Origin: an uncultured Eggerthellaceae bacterium
Lineage (GTDB): Bacteria > Actinomycetota > Coriobacteriia > Coriobacteriales > Eggerthellaceae
Direction of reading: 5' to 3'
NCBI GenBank assembly: GCA_958454405.1
Contig: CAUEBO010000011.1
Coordinates: 1-64,000 of the forward strand
Length of the DNA stretch: 64,000 nucleotides
Each line of letters opens with the position of its first letter. Position 1 is the stretch's first letter. Below the pieces are notes generated by a model that was not told the origin of the DNA, searched no databases, and saw only the letters and a program-made list of their open reading frames with translations. Shown here one piece after another: positions 8,702-16,633 of this stretch. Both the position numbers and the translations under genes were made by a program.

Positions 8702-8771
8702 CGAAGCTGATCCGAGGGCAATTTGCCCCATTATCGGGTTTGGTGGTATTTGCATTGCCCCTGGCGTGTAA
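8688..8771 (+). CDS. Candidate RiPP precursor peptide, 27 residues
   Basis: Starts at ATG 8688, 14 bases before the end of the maturase gene, in another frame. AGGAGGA (8674-8680) with 7 bases of spacing is the strongest ribosome binding site seen in the region. The peptide begins MLFYSEADPRA and ends with the core-like ICPIIGFGGICIAPGV, with cysteines at 13 and 22 in two similar I-C-P/I contexts around a GFGG centre. It is followed at once by a perfect-stem terminator. No transporter, protease or immunity gene follows. It matches no precursor family I know by eye; activity is unknown. Confidence 0.75.
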   Translation: MLFYSEADPRAICPIIGFGGICIAPGV

Positions 8772-8790
8772 ATGCAATCACAAAGTTATT

Positions 8791-8814
8791 GGCCCCCGAT
8801 ATCGGGGGCCTTTT
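8791..8814 (+). terminator. Terminator of the radical SAM-peptide operon
   Basis: Perfect 20-base palindrome GGCCCCCGATATCGGGGGCC followed by TTTT. Confidence 0.9.
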
Positions 8815-8892
8815 CTTGGGTTGGTGAAAATGGTTCTACAGAGATTTGATGTATTATGCTACGAAAGATAGTTCGAATATTCGGAGGCAACA

Positions 8893-9432
8893 TTGGAAGA
8901 CGGCGAAATTACTATCAAGTCTTTGGCAAGAACGAACAAGGTATGCAGAATTATTAGCGTTATCTTGAAAGTCATATTTGCGGTTGTCTGTGCTTTCTGG
9001 ATATTTTCAAGTGGATTGATGATCTATTCTTTAATCTGTCCTTCGTCTTTTAGTGTTGCCGACAACGTTAACCAACTCAAAACAGTTTTATTCATTGTTT
9101 ATGGCGTAATATTTGCAGTCATGTTTATTGTTTTCATACGCATGTTTTCGAGCGTCGCGGGAGGAAATTCGCCTTTTTCGTTGGTTCAAGTAAAGCGACT
9201 AAGAATTATCGCTGGTATGTTGCTGCTGTACGCCGCGGTCGATTTTTTAATCACAGCAAACACTTCGTTTCTTCAGCTCGATGGTCTGAATTCTGGTTAT
9301 GCGTCTACAAACGACAACACTATTATTCCCATCAATCTCGTTCCTTTGATCGCTTCAGCGGTGATTTTTGCTTTCTCGTTTGTGTTTGAATATGGTGTGC
9401 TCTTGCAAGAGTTTTCGGACGAAACGCTTTAG
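8893..9432 (+). CDS. DUF2975 family membrane protein
   Basis: A 179-residue integral membrane protein with four predicted segments (about residues 18-45, 63-85, 103-122 and 137-165), the layout of DUF2975. The start is a TTG at 8893 with GGAGG five bases upstream. The coding sequence is clearly more AT-rich than its neighbours, suggesting acquisition. DUF2975 proteins are usually encoded next to a small Cro/CI-type regulator, as here. Function unknown; these pairs are thought to act as membrane-linked regulators. Confidence 0.8.
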   Translation: MEDGEITIKSLARTNKVCRIISVILKVIFAVVCAFWIFSSGLMIYSLICPSSFSVADNVNQLKTVLFIVYGVIFAVMFIVFIRMFSSVAGGNSPFSLVQVKRLRIIAGMLLLYAAVDFLITANTSFLQLDGLNSGYASTNDNTIIPINLVPLIASAVIFAFSFVFEYGVLLQEFSDETL

Positions 9433-9441
9433 GCTATTGAA

Positions 9442-9696
9442 ATGTCCATCATCCTCCATCTCGACCAGGTTATGGCCGACCGCAAAATGTCGCTCAACGA
9501 GCTTGCGGATCGCGTTGGCATCACGAATGTGAACATGTCGCGGATAAAGACAGGCAAAATCAAGGCTGTACGTTTTTCGACGCTTAATGCCATATGCAAA
9601 GTGCTCAAGTGCGAACCTGGAGATATCTTGAAGTACATCGACGACGAAGATGATCTGCCTGACGGTGAAGGTCACCCGGACGTGGATTCTGCTTAA
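9442..9696 (+). CDS. Cro/CI (XRE, YozG-type) helix-turn-helix regulator
   Basis: An 84-residue protein with one HTH domain: MSLNELADRVGITNVNMSRI, then FSTLNAICKVLKCEPGDILKY, which is the pattern of the YozG-like regulators paired with DUF2975 proteins. A short acidic tail follows (DEDDLPDGEG). It starts nine bases after the DUF2975 gene and lacks a strong ribosome binding site, so it is probably co-translated with it. Confidence 0.85.
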   Translation: MSIILHLDQVMADRKMSLNELADRVGITNVNMSRIKTGKIKAVRFSTLNAICKVLKCEPGDILKYIDDEDDLPDGEGHPDVDSA

Positions 9697-9802
9697 GAAT
9701 AAGACGGTCTCACTAGCCATTCTATGGACATTTTGCAGCATCATTTGACAATCGGTGGCAATACCGGCAAAATAAGTCCTCGCGCAACAGCGCACCTTTC
9801 GT

Positions 9803-9878
9803 GGGGATGTAGCTCAGCTGGGAGAGCATCACGTTCGCAACGTGGGGGTCGTGGGTTCGAATCCCATCATCTCCACCA
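9803..9878 (+). tRNA. tRNA-Ala(CGC)
   Basis: A 76-nt cloverleaf with encoded CCA: acceptor GGGGATG/CATCTCC, D arm GCTC..GAGC, anticodon arm CACG-TTCGCAA-CGTG with anticodon CGC, and T arm GTGGG-TTCGAAT-CCCAT. The G3:U70 pair, the alanine identity element, is present. A terminator follows. The 3' 60 bases are duplicated at 12804-12868, so this tRNA was used as an integration site. Confidence 0.96.
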
Positions 9879-9883
9879 CGGAA
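9819..9883 (+). repeat. 65-bp direct repeat, left attachment site (in tRNA-Ala)
   Basis: Bases from TGGGAGAGC in the D arm to GGAA just after the tRNA, identical to 12804-12868. It includes the anticodon and T arms, the usual att core region. Confidence 0.88.
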
Positions 9884-9890
9884 ACTAAAT

Positions 9891-9924
9891 CGGGTCGGGA
9901 GCCATCGCTTCTGACCCGTTTTTT
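9891..9924 (+). terminator. Terminator after tRNA-Ala
   Basis: Stem CGGGTC/GACCCG with further internal pairing (GGAGC/GCTTC), followed by six T. Confidence 0.75.
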
Positions 9925-9972
9925 GTCAGACACTGACTTATAATCCGATTGCGGATAATTATTTGAGGTGTT

Positions 9973-10101
9973 CTAGCTATTGGCTCGTGCTTTTTTGTCT
10001 TTTGCGATTAACTCATAATCCTCAATGGTATAGGTTTCGATTGTGCCTAAGGGGCATTCCGCAGTCACGGCTAATTCAATTCTCCATTGTGTAATAATAG
10101 A
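9973..10101 (-). pseudogene. Remnant of a minus-strand island gene
   Basis: A stop-bounded 42-codon stretch reads TQWRIELAVTAECPLGTIET, then YTIEDYELIAKDKKARANS, ending at a TAG. The composition is protein-like and there is no start codon, so it looks like the truncated 3' end of a gene. I do not recognise the family. The rest of 9925-10185 shows nothing coding. Confidence 0.35.
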
Positions 10102-10185
10102 CTACTAGTTAGTCACGAAATTAAAGATAGTGCTGGTGGAGAAGCGCGTTTCGATTGATATTTAGGACGTTGCTAGGAGTAAACA

Positions 10186-12569
10186 ATGGCCAATCATGTT
10201 ATTTGTTTAAAAGATTTTTCTAAAGGGGTCTCTGTCCATTCCGAAGAGGATGTCAAGCAAAAGATAATCATGAGGTATTTAAAGAGTCTTGATTATTTAG
10301 AAGAAGAGATGAGGTTTGAAAACCCTATAACCGTTCAAGTTGGCAGTCGTAAAGTGACTTTATATAGTGATATTGAAATTATTATCGACGGTCGGCCTGA
10401 GATTGTCATTGATGTGAAAAGCCGAATCATACTCTTAACGATACAGACTTATTGCAAGCAACTTCTTATGCAAAGCTTGTGGATATACAGTCGGCGTATC
10501 TAGCCTTTGCAACTAATGGCCTTGATCTTAAAGGCGCAAATGTTGTCACCGGCGCAGAAGTGCAAAACATTCCTTCTAAAAATCAATTGATTTCCTTACT
10601 GGCTCGGCGTCCGCGAAAACTGTTGACCGACATTGAACTACGTGAAGTTCGTAGTGCTTTAGTGACAATAATGTCTCGAGATGACCTTTATAAGGTTATT
10701 AAAGATTGCAAAGAAATCATTGAAAAACAGGCATTGATCAGATCGGATCAATCATTTAAAGAGATGACAAAGATTATCCTGGTTAAGATGAACGAGGAGC
10801 GTCGGGCGATTAAGGAGGCAAAGCAGAATCGCTTTACATGCAGGTGGCTCCAAGTAACGGCTCATGCAAATGCTGTCTCCGAGATTAGTGTTTTCAAAAC
10901 TCTGTTTAATGAAGCTGTAAAGAAATACGAGGGTATTTACGATGAAGAAGATCCAGGTCTTCTAATTAAAGATAACGACGCACTTCATAAGGTCGTAACT
11001 CGTCTCGAACCATTCTCTTTTCTCGGCACTGGAGATGATATTAAAGGGGTGGTTTATGAAATCTTTCTCCGAGCTAGCTTGCGTGGTGAGTTCGATCAGT
11101 ATTTTACGCCTCGAGAACTCGTTGATTACATAGTCGAGGCAGCCGATCCTCAATATGGAGAGAAGTTCGTCGATCCTGCTGTTGGCTCAGGAGGATTTCT
11201 TATTAAAGCGTTCGCTCACGTTAACCGTTCTTTACAATCGTCGGGACGCCCAGCGCATGACATTTTGGTTGATGAAAAAGAGCTTGTCGAAAAGCACATA
11301 TGGGGCCAAGAGGCTGATTACGATCTCCATGTTCTGGCGAAGATCAACATGATCATGCATGGGGACGGATGGAATAATATCTACCAAGGCGACTCCCTTC
11401 GAGAAATGTATCTTCCAAAAGAGGAATTCGATCTTGTTTTGGAGAATCCGCCTTTTACGACTTCGTATGGCAACGCTACAATTTTGAAGAACTATGACAT
11501 GGGTTATGGAAAAGAGAGCCAAGAACTCGATATCCTTTTTGTAGAGCTCTCCATACGGCTTTTAAAACCGGGCGGGAGAATGTTTGTCATCCTCCCGGAA
11601 GGTCTGCTCAATCTGCCTGCCTATACGGACTTTCGTATATGGCTGCTTGGCGAAGCGTGGATAAGTCAAGTGGTTAGTTTGCCGGCTGGTGCCTTCCAGC
11701 CGTTTGGTCGATCTGCCTCTAAGACGTGCATTCTGGCTGTCATAAAAAAAGGAAAAGATGTTAAGCCTCCTAAGTATGTGTTTGGCGCTATTGCAACCAA
11801 GATCGGATATGATACAGGGAAAACTTCATATAAAGCGATTGAGCGTAATGATCTGATGGACATATTAAAAGAGAGTAATGAGTTCTTTTCTGGAGTTCAT
11901 TATCTGGGGACGGATGATTCAGTTGCCGCGTGGTGTCGACAAAAGGACATTACTGCTGAAAGGATCGACGCAGGCTTTGTTGTGAGTGAGGCTTACTCGA
12001 ATGATGATGGAGTGAGATTGGGGGAATTGTTTGAAATTGAAGATGCAGGCGTTTCCCTTTCTGATAATAAAATATATTCATATCTTGAAGTTCCATGGAT
12101 CTCGGATATCCATGGTTGCATACAGAGAATAGATAGGGTTATGGGGGCGAATCTCAATGCGAGTAAGTTGAGAGAATTGCGCGCAAGCGACATCTATCTC
12201 ACTCGAATCAATCCTCGAAAGAAACGCATTGGCATGGTTCCCTCATGTTGTTCAGAGCCGGTTATGGTTTCTGGAGAGGTGTTTACTCTCAAATGGAAAG
12301 AGAATGCGCATCTCACGTGGGAGGATAGGTACGCAATTATCCCAATTCTGCGTTCGGATTTAATTACGCAGAAAATTTGCTGGCTATCAACAGGCTCTTC
12401 GTCATCTAGAGCAAGGATATCGACCTCTTCGCTTCGAACTCTTTCTATTCCAAAAAAGCTTCTGCAAGATAAGCGGACCATTAAAAGAAGGTCGGAGGCC
12501 ATAGTCCAAGCGACCGATGATTGTTGGCATGCTATTTGCACTGTAAATGGCATCATGGACGAGTCATAG
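10186..12569 (+). pseudogene. Type IIG-like restriction-modification protein, frameshifted
   Basis: Two overlapping frames make one gene of about 795 codons. The first (10186-10503) holds an HsdR-type N-terminal nuclease domain with DIEIIIDGRPEIVIDVKS (D...DVK, a PD-(D/E)xK-like site). Reading then must shift at about 10421-10423: adding one C after AAAAGC restores KSPNHTLNDTDLLQATSYAK. The second frame (from 10452) has an N6-adenine methylase domain with motif I DPAVGSGGFLI and motif IV ENPPF, and a C-terminal target-recognition-like region. Such fused nuclease-methylase-specificity proteins act alone. The frameshift is either inactivation, phase variation or a sequencing error. Confidence 0.8.
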
Positions 12570-12803
12570 AGACTGGGAAATGCAAGCGAATGGTGGGCTG
12601 TTACCTGTTTGGCGGTAGTGTAAAGAGCTTTAGTCCAGACCATTGGCTTCAGCATGTTTTCTTCGGTTATTCAAGCCGCTTTTTAGCGAGGCGATGTGAC
12701 TCGGATGGTCTTTAGCGGCATACGAGAGCATTTCTATTTATTTCGACGAGGGACACATCACCATTTTAGCTACTAAACTAATTGTGATGCTGTACGTACC
12801 TCT
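12570..12803 (+). other. Non-coding right end of the island
   Basis: 234 AT-rich bases between the restriction-modification gene and the right repeat. No integrase fragment or other gene is visible on either strand. Confidence 0.4.
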
Positions 12804-12868
12804 TGGGAGAGCATCACGTTCGCAACGTGGGGGTCGTGGGTTCGAATCCCATCATCTCCACCACGGAA
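12804..12868 (+). repeat. 65-bp direct repeat, right attachment site
   Basis: Exact copy of 9819-9883. It lacks the acceptor 5' strand and half the D arm, so it is not a working tRNA gene. Confidence 0.88.
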
Positions 12869-12873
12869 TCTCG

Positions 12874-12904
12874 ATCGGGCGAGGCCGTTGGTCTCGCCCG
12901 ATTT
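12874..12904 (+). terminator. Ancestral tRNA terminator, now after the right repeat
   Basis: Perfect 10-bp stem ATCGGGCGAG/CTCGCCCGAT followed by T residues. It is GC-rich like the chromosome and is probably the original terminator of tRNA-Ala before the island inserted. Confidence 0.75.
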
Positions 12905-13218
12905 CTATGTGGCTGCTTGTCGCTCGGCGTCCCCAGTTCTTTGGTCGGGCATCCAAGCTCAACTGAGCCATTCGGAAGCATGCGATTCAGTTGAGCCCGT
13001 GCCAGCATCTTCGTTGTGGAAACTGAATAACCGGGGTTTTCCAGCTGGGCCCCTTGTGCGCCATGCAGCTCTAGCCCCGCCTTCTCCGTCTTTAGGGTTT
13101 TTCCCTATACCATGACTGGAATATCCCCTGAATACAAATTTTCTCCATAGAAGACAAAAATGCTCAGGTATCTTTTACTGGAAGGAGAGGTTCGTCCTGT
13201 CGAAGGGAGGAGATTCAG
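12905..13218 (+). promoter_or_regulatory. Upstream region of nrfA
   Basis: 314 non-coding bases. CTCAACTGA and TCAGTTGAG (about 12958-12995) can pair as a hairpin. No obvious FNR-type inverted repeat is seen. GGGAGGAG about 6-13 bases before the ATG is a strong ribosome binding site. The promoter could not be fixed. Confidence 0.35.
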
Positions 13219-14538
13219 ATGACCAAGAACAAAAGAAACAAGGCTGCTCTCTGGATCGCGTCGATCTGTGCTTTTGGCTTGGTGATGGGGCTTGTCGCAT
13301 GTGCGCCCCAGAACAGCTCAAGCCAGACGGCGGGCCAGAAAGCTGACGAGAGCCAGCAGGCGGGAACGCCTGAAGCGGACGAGTACGGTGTGGTCCTGGC
13401 GGAGTCGTGGAAGGACATCTATCCCGACCAGTACAACAGCTACATGGCAAACGAGGCCAACTCGCCCGATTCGGGCAAGCATGATTATCTGGAGCTGTAC
13501 CCGGCGCTGAACACCATGTACAAAGGCTACGCTTTTGCGCTGGGCTACGACGAGGCGTCGAGTCATCTGTACACGCTGCAAAGCGTGTCGGAGTCTCCTC
13601 GCACCACACAGAAGGAGCAGTCCGCCAACTGCATCACCTGCAAGACCCCGCAGTTCACCGCACTGGTGACCAAGGAGGGTGATACCGTGTACGCCCAGAA
13701 GTTCAATGATCTGATCGGCCAGTTCACCGAGCCGATAAGCTGCTACAACTGCCATGAGAACGATCCTTCGACGCTCACGGTGACGGGCACGCATTGGACG
13801 AACGCCATCGGCAGCGCCATCGAGGAGGTTCCCGAAGGGGCGGCGGTATGCGGGCAGTGCCATAACGAGTACTATTTCCCCACCGACACCAAGGTGACCT
13901 CGTACGCGTACTCAAACCTTGAGGAGATGACGCCGGAGTCCATCCTCGCTTTCTACGACGAGAAGGGCTTCAAGGATTGGGAGCATGCCGACACGATGGC
14001 GCCCATGATCAAGGTGCAGCACCCCGAGTTCGAGACCATGTACGGCGGCACCAAGGAAGAGAGCGGCCCCATGGCCCAGCATGGCTATGCCTGCTCGGAC
14101 TGCCATATGGCTGCGACTGAGGGCGAGAACGGCACGTACACCTCGCACAATTGGAGCAGTCCGCTTGCGAATGCCAGCCTCATCGAGAACAACTGCTCGC
14201 AGTGCCACGAAGACATCGTTGGCGAAGTGCAGGCCGTCCAGGACGAGGAGGAAACGCGCGTAACGGCTATCAGTGAGGACATCGAAGCGATGACCAACGC
14301 CATTGCCGCGAAGTACGCCGACGAGATCGCCGCGCTCAAGGCCAAGAAGGAGGCCGGCGAGGAGTATGCCGCCTCTGCCGAGCTGGCCCAGCTGCAGCAG
14401 CTCCAGCGCGAAGCTCAGTTCTATTGGGACTTCGTGATGGTTGAGAACAGCGAGGGCGCCCATAACCCGACCCTTACGTGGAAGACCCTCGACAAGGCTC
14501 AGGCGGCTGTCGACGAAGCCATGGCTTTGCTCGCTTAG
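13219..14538 (+). CDS. nrfA: Ammonia-forming cytochrome c nitrite reductase, pentaheme
   Basis: Reduces nitrite to ammonium with six electrons, outside the membrane. Five heme sites are visible: the diagnostic catalytic CITCK with lysine as heme ligand, then CYNCH, CGQCH, CSDCH and CSQCH. The N-terminal signal ends in LVACAPQ, a lipobox, so this is a lipoprotein attached to the membrane. Length of 439 residues is normal. The long helical C-terminus (EEETRVTAISEDIEAM onward) matches the NrfA dimer helices. Located upstream of an NrfH-like cytochrome and the Ccm genes; the order nrfA-nrfH is reversed from the common nrfHA. Confidence 0.95.
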   Translation: MTKNKRNKAALWIASICAFGLVMGLVACAPQNSSSQTAGQKADESQQAGTPEADEYGVVLAESWKDIYPDQYNSYMANEANSPDSGKHDYLELYPALNTMYKGYAFALGYDEASSHLYTLQSVSESPRTTQKEQSANCITCKTPQFTALVTKEGDTVYAQKFNDLIGQFTEPISCYNCHENDPSTLTVTGTHWTNAIGSAIEEVPEGAAVCGQCHNEYYFPTDTKVTSYAYSNLEEMTPESILAFYDEKGFKDWEHADTMAPMIKVQHPEFETMYGGTKEESGPMAQHGYACSDCHMAATEGENGTYTSHNWSSPLANASLIENNCSQCHEDIVGEVQAVQDEEETRVTAISEDIEAMTNAIAAKYADEIAALKAKKEAGEEYAASAELAQLQQLQREAQFYWDFVMVENSEGAHNPTLTWKTLDKAQAAVDEAMALLA

Positions 14539-14908
14539 CCGGCAGGGACGCACCTCTCCCGCGTCGTTCCCCGCGGGCGCAGGCAAGGCGCTGCGTGCTC
14601 CTTGCCTGCGCTTCGGGGAAGGCTCTGCTCGACCGGGCTTCGTTTCGAACATGCTACCAGAGGGCGATCGAACCAAGATGAAGGCTCTGCGTGTGCTCCC
14701 CGTGCGCAAACGACCGCATTCACTCGAAAAGAGGGGCGAATCCGGGCTAATTCCCCCCAAATGGGTGATAGGTTTTTTGTTGCCCCGGCGGTACTATGCA
14801 TGTGGTACAGTGCTTGTGTTTCCGCTTGGAGGCGACAACGGCTTCAGCGCGAAACAGAAGCAGCCGAATGTAAGCAAGACGAGGATATTTGAAAGGGGGT
14901 TAGAGAGC
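14539..14908 (+). other. nrfA-nrfH intergenic region
   Basis: 370 bases without a credible gene. The first part holds a large hairpin (listed separately). Later bases are AT-richer with a T-run at 14773-14778 and a TACTAT at about 14792, a weak candidate for an internal promoter. GAAAGGGGG before the nrfH ATG is its ribosome binding site. Confidence 0.4.
14567..14620 (+). terminator. Long hairpin after nrfA
   Basis: Stem of TTCCCCG plus CGCAGGCAAGG pairing with CCTTGCCTGCG plus CGGGGAA around a 10-11 base loop. No T-run follows, so it may protect or separate the nrfA message rather than end transcription. Confidence 0.6.
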
Positions 14909-15628
14909 ATGAGCGAAGAGGAAACCAAAGTGGAAGCCGCCACCGAGGCAACTGCTTCCGATGAGCAAACGACCAGTGAGGCCGCTCCCAAGAAAAAGGG
15001 AAAGAAAAAGTGGCCGATCGTCGTCGGCGTCGTTGTGGTTGTTTTGATTGCAGCCGGTGCCGGCTTCTTTGTTTGGCATGAGCAGCCGAGTTTCTGCAAC
15101 GCCATTTGCCACACGCCTATGGATCCGTATCTGCCGACGTACGAGGCGGAGCCGGGCCAGCCTGCCGTGGACAAGTGGGGCAACGAGGTTGAGAACGCCA
15201 GCGGTATGATGGCTCCCATCCACCGCATTTCGAAGGACGAAGGCGGTGCGGATGCCACGTGCATGAGCTGCCACGTTCCCACGATCGGCGAGCAGATGAC
15301 CGAAGGCATGAACTGGGTCACTGGCAACTACATCAACCCGCTCGAGGAGCGCGATCTGGACGATCTGGTCGAGGCTCGCGGCCTTGCCGACGGGGATGAG
15401 TTCTGCCTGAACGAGGCCTGCCACAACCTGACGCGCAACGACCTGATCGAGGCCACGAGCGACATGGGCACGTACAATCCGCACGTTGCCCAGCATGGCG
15501 AGATCACCTGCAGCAACTGCCACAAGGCGCACCGCGCTTCCGTGATGTACTGCACGCAGTGCCACAGCGAAGCCGAAGTGCCTGAGGGCTGGCTGACGGT
15601 TGCGGAGTCCAACAAGCTGGCGTCGTAA
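14909..15628 (+). CDS. nrfH: NrfH/NapC-like membrane-anchored multiheme cytochrome c
   Basis: Expected to pass electrons from the menaquinol pool to NrfA. A charged N-terminal region (about 35 residues) precedes one membrane helix (WPIVVGVVVVVLIAAGAGFF). Five heme-like sites follow: CNAICH (C-x3-CH), CMSCH, CLNEACH (C-x4-CH), CSNCH and CTQCH. The two longer spacings are unusual for NrfH, where CxxCH is the rule. ATG 14909 with a purine-rich site 10 bases before is preferred over earlier in-frame codons. Followed by a terminator. Confidence 0.85.
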   Translation: MSEEETKVEAATEATASDEQTTSEAAPKKKGKKKWPIVVGVVVVVLIAAGAGFFVWHEQPSFCNAICHTPMDPYLPTYEAEPGQPAVDKWGNEVENASGMMAPIHRISKDEGGADATCMSCHVPTIGEQMTEGMNWVTGNYINPLEERDLDDLVEARGLADGDEFCLNEACHNLTRNDLIEATSDMGTYNPHVAQHGEITCSNCHKAHRASVMYCTQCHSEAEVPEGWLTVAESNKLAS

Positions 15629-15894
15629 CCGGTTTCAGCGCGCTTGTCAGCAAGCGTGGAACCGAATAGCAAGAGGGAGCCCGCCGCAAGCATTGCGCTT
15701 GGACGGGCTCCTTTGTCAAAGATCCGAAGAACGGAATGGTAGAAGCGGCCTGGCGGGGAAGCGCCTTGCCGGCCCCTGTCCGAACGCGCCCCGCGGCGCG
15801 CATGGTGAATATTTGAATTCAACGCCATTGCGCTCTTCGGAACTTTGAGGTACGTGAAAATGACCGTGAGAGGGAAACAATTGAGGAGGCGAAC
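15629..15894 (+). other. nrfH-ccmE intergenic region
   Basis: Contains a terminator at 15676-15714 and, before it, a hairpin GGTTTCAGCGCGCTTG / CAAGCGTGGAACC. GAGGAGG lies six bases before the ccmE GTG. Nothing else recognised. Confidence 0.4.
15676..15714 (+). terminator. Terminator after nrfH
   Basis: Stem GGAGCCCG/CGGGCTCC with internal pairing, followed by TTT. Confidence 0.75.
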
Positions 15895-16563
15895 GTGAAC
15901 ACGAAGACGAAGCGTCGCATGATCGTGGTGACGGGCGTCATCATCATGGTGCTCATCGTAGTCCTGGCCGTCGTCGGCGGCTCCAGCTCGGCGAAGCCGG
16001 CCACTATCTCAGACTTGGCCACCGGCGAGTACGTCGACCAGAAGATCCAGGTCAGCGGAAACGTCGTGGAGAATTCGTACACCACCGAGGACGACGTGCT
16101 GACGTTCGACATCTACGATCCGAACGGCGATGCGTCCCAGCAGCTTCGGGTTCGCTTCGAAGGCGGGGTGTCGGCCACGTTCGGGAACAACGTGACGGCC
16201 ATCTGCACGGGCAAGATGGGGCAGGACGGCGTGCTCAACTGCAGCGAGCTGGTCACCAAATGCCCTTCCAAATACGAAAACGCCACCGACGCGCTCTCGG
16301 TCGGACAGCTGCTGGGCTACGGCGACGGCATCGTGGGGAACACCGTGAAGGTGTCGGGCGTTGTGAAGGACGGCACGCTGAAGGCCGCGGGCGAAGGCGA
16401 CCGGCTTGTGATCGTGGATGCCGGAAACGCCGCCGACCAGCTGGCCGTGCTGTTCGATGGGGCGCTCTCCGAGGACATTGCCGACGGGTCGTCGCTCGTC
16501 CTAACCGGTTCCATGGACGAGCAGGGCAAGTTCGCTGCGACCGACGTCGCCTTGGAAGGGTAG
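15895..16563 (+). CDS. ccmE: Cytochrome c maturation heme chaperone CcmE, Cys-type, two OB domains
   Basis: CcmE binds heme covalently outside the membrane and hands it to CcmF. One N-terminal membrane anchor (MIVVTGVIIMVLIVVLAVVG) is followed by an OB-fold (residues 40-125) ending in KCPSKYE. In most bacteria the heme is attached to His in HxxxY; here the site is CxxxY, the variant known from some anaerobes and archaea. A second OB-like domain (residues 135-222, VGNTVKVSGVVKDGTLKA) makes the protein longer than the usual 150-160. GTG start with a strong GAGGAGG site. First gene of the ccmEFABCD set. Confidence 0.85.
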   Translation: MNTKTKRRMIVVTGVIIMVLIVVLAVVGGSSSAKPATISDLATGEYVDQKIQVSGNVVENSYTTEDDVLTFDIYDPNGDASQQLRVRFEGGVSATFGNNVTAICTGKMGQDGVLNCSELVTKCPSKYENATDALSVGQLLGYGDGIVGNTVKVSGVVKDGTLKAAGEGDRLVIVDAGNAADQLAVLFDGALSEDIADGSSLVLTGSMDEQGKFAATDVALEG

Positions 16564-16633
16564 GGCGCGACGTGCCTTCGGGCCCGGTTTGAAAAGACGA
16601 TGGGCGGCCGCTGTCGCCCCGGAAGGATAACGC

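Larger units (their letters stand above)
9819..12868 (+). mobile_element. tRNA-Ala genomic island, about 3 kb
   Basis: Bounded by the 65-bp direct repeat. It is AT-rich against a GC-rich background and carries a broken restriction-modification gene and a minus-strand gene remnant. No integrase or excisionase gene is visible, so it is a degraded island or a satellite mobilised by an outside integrase. Confidence 0.75.

Noticed and set aside
12804..12868. Second tRNA-Ala gene
   Set aside because: It lacks the acceptor 5' strand and the start of the D arm; it is only the duplicated attachment site.
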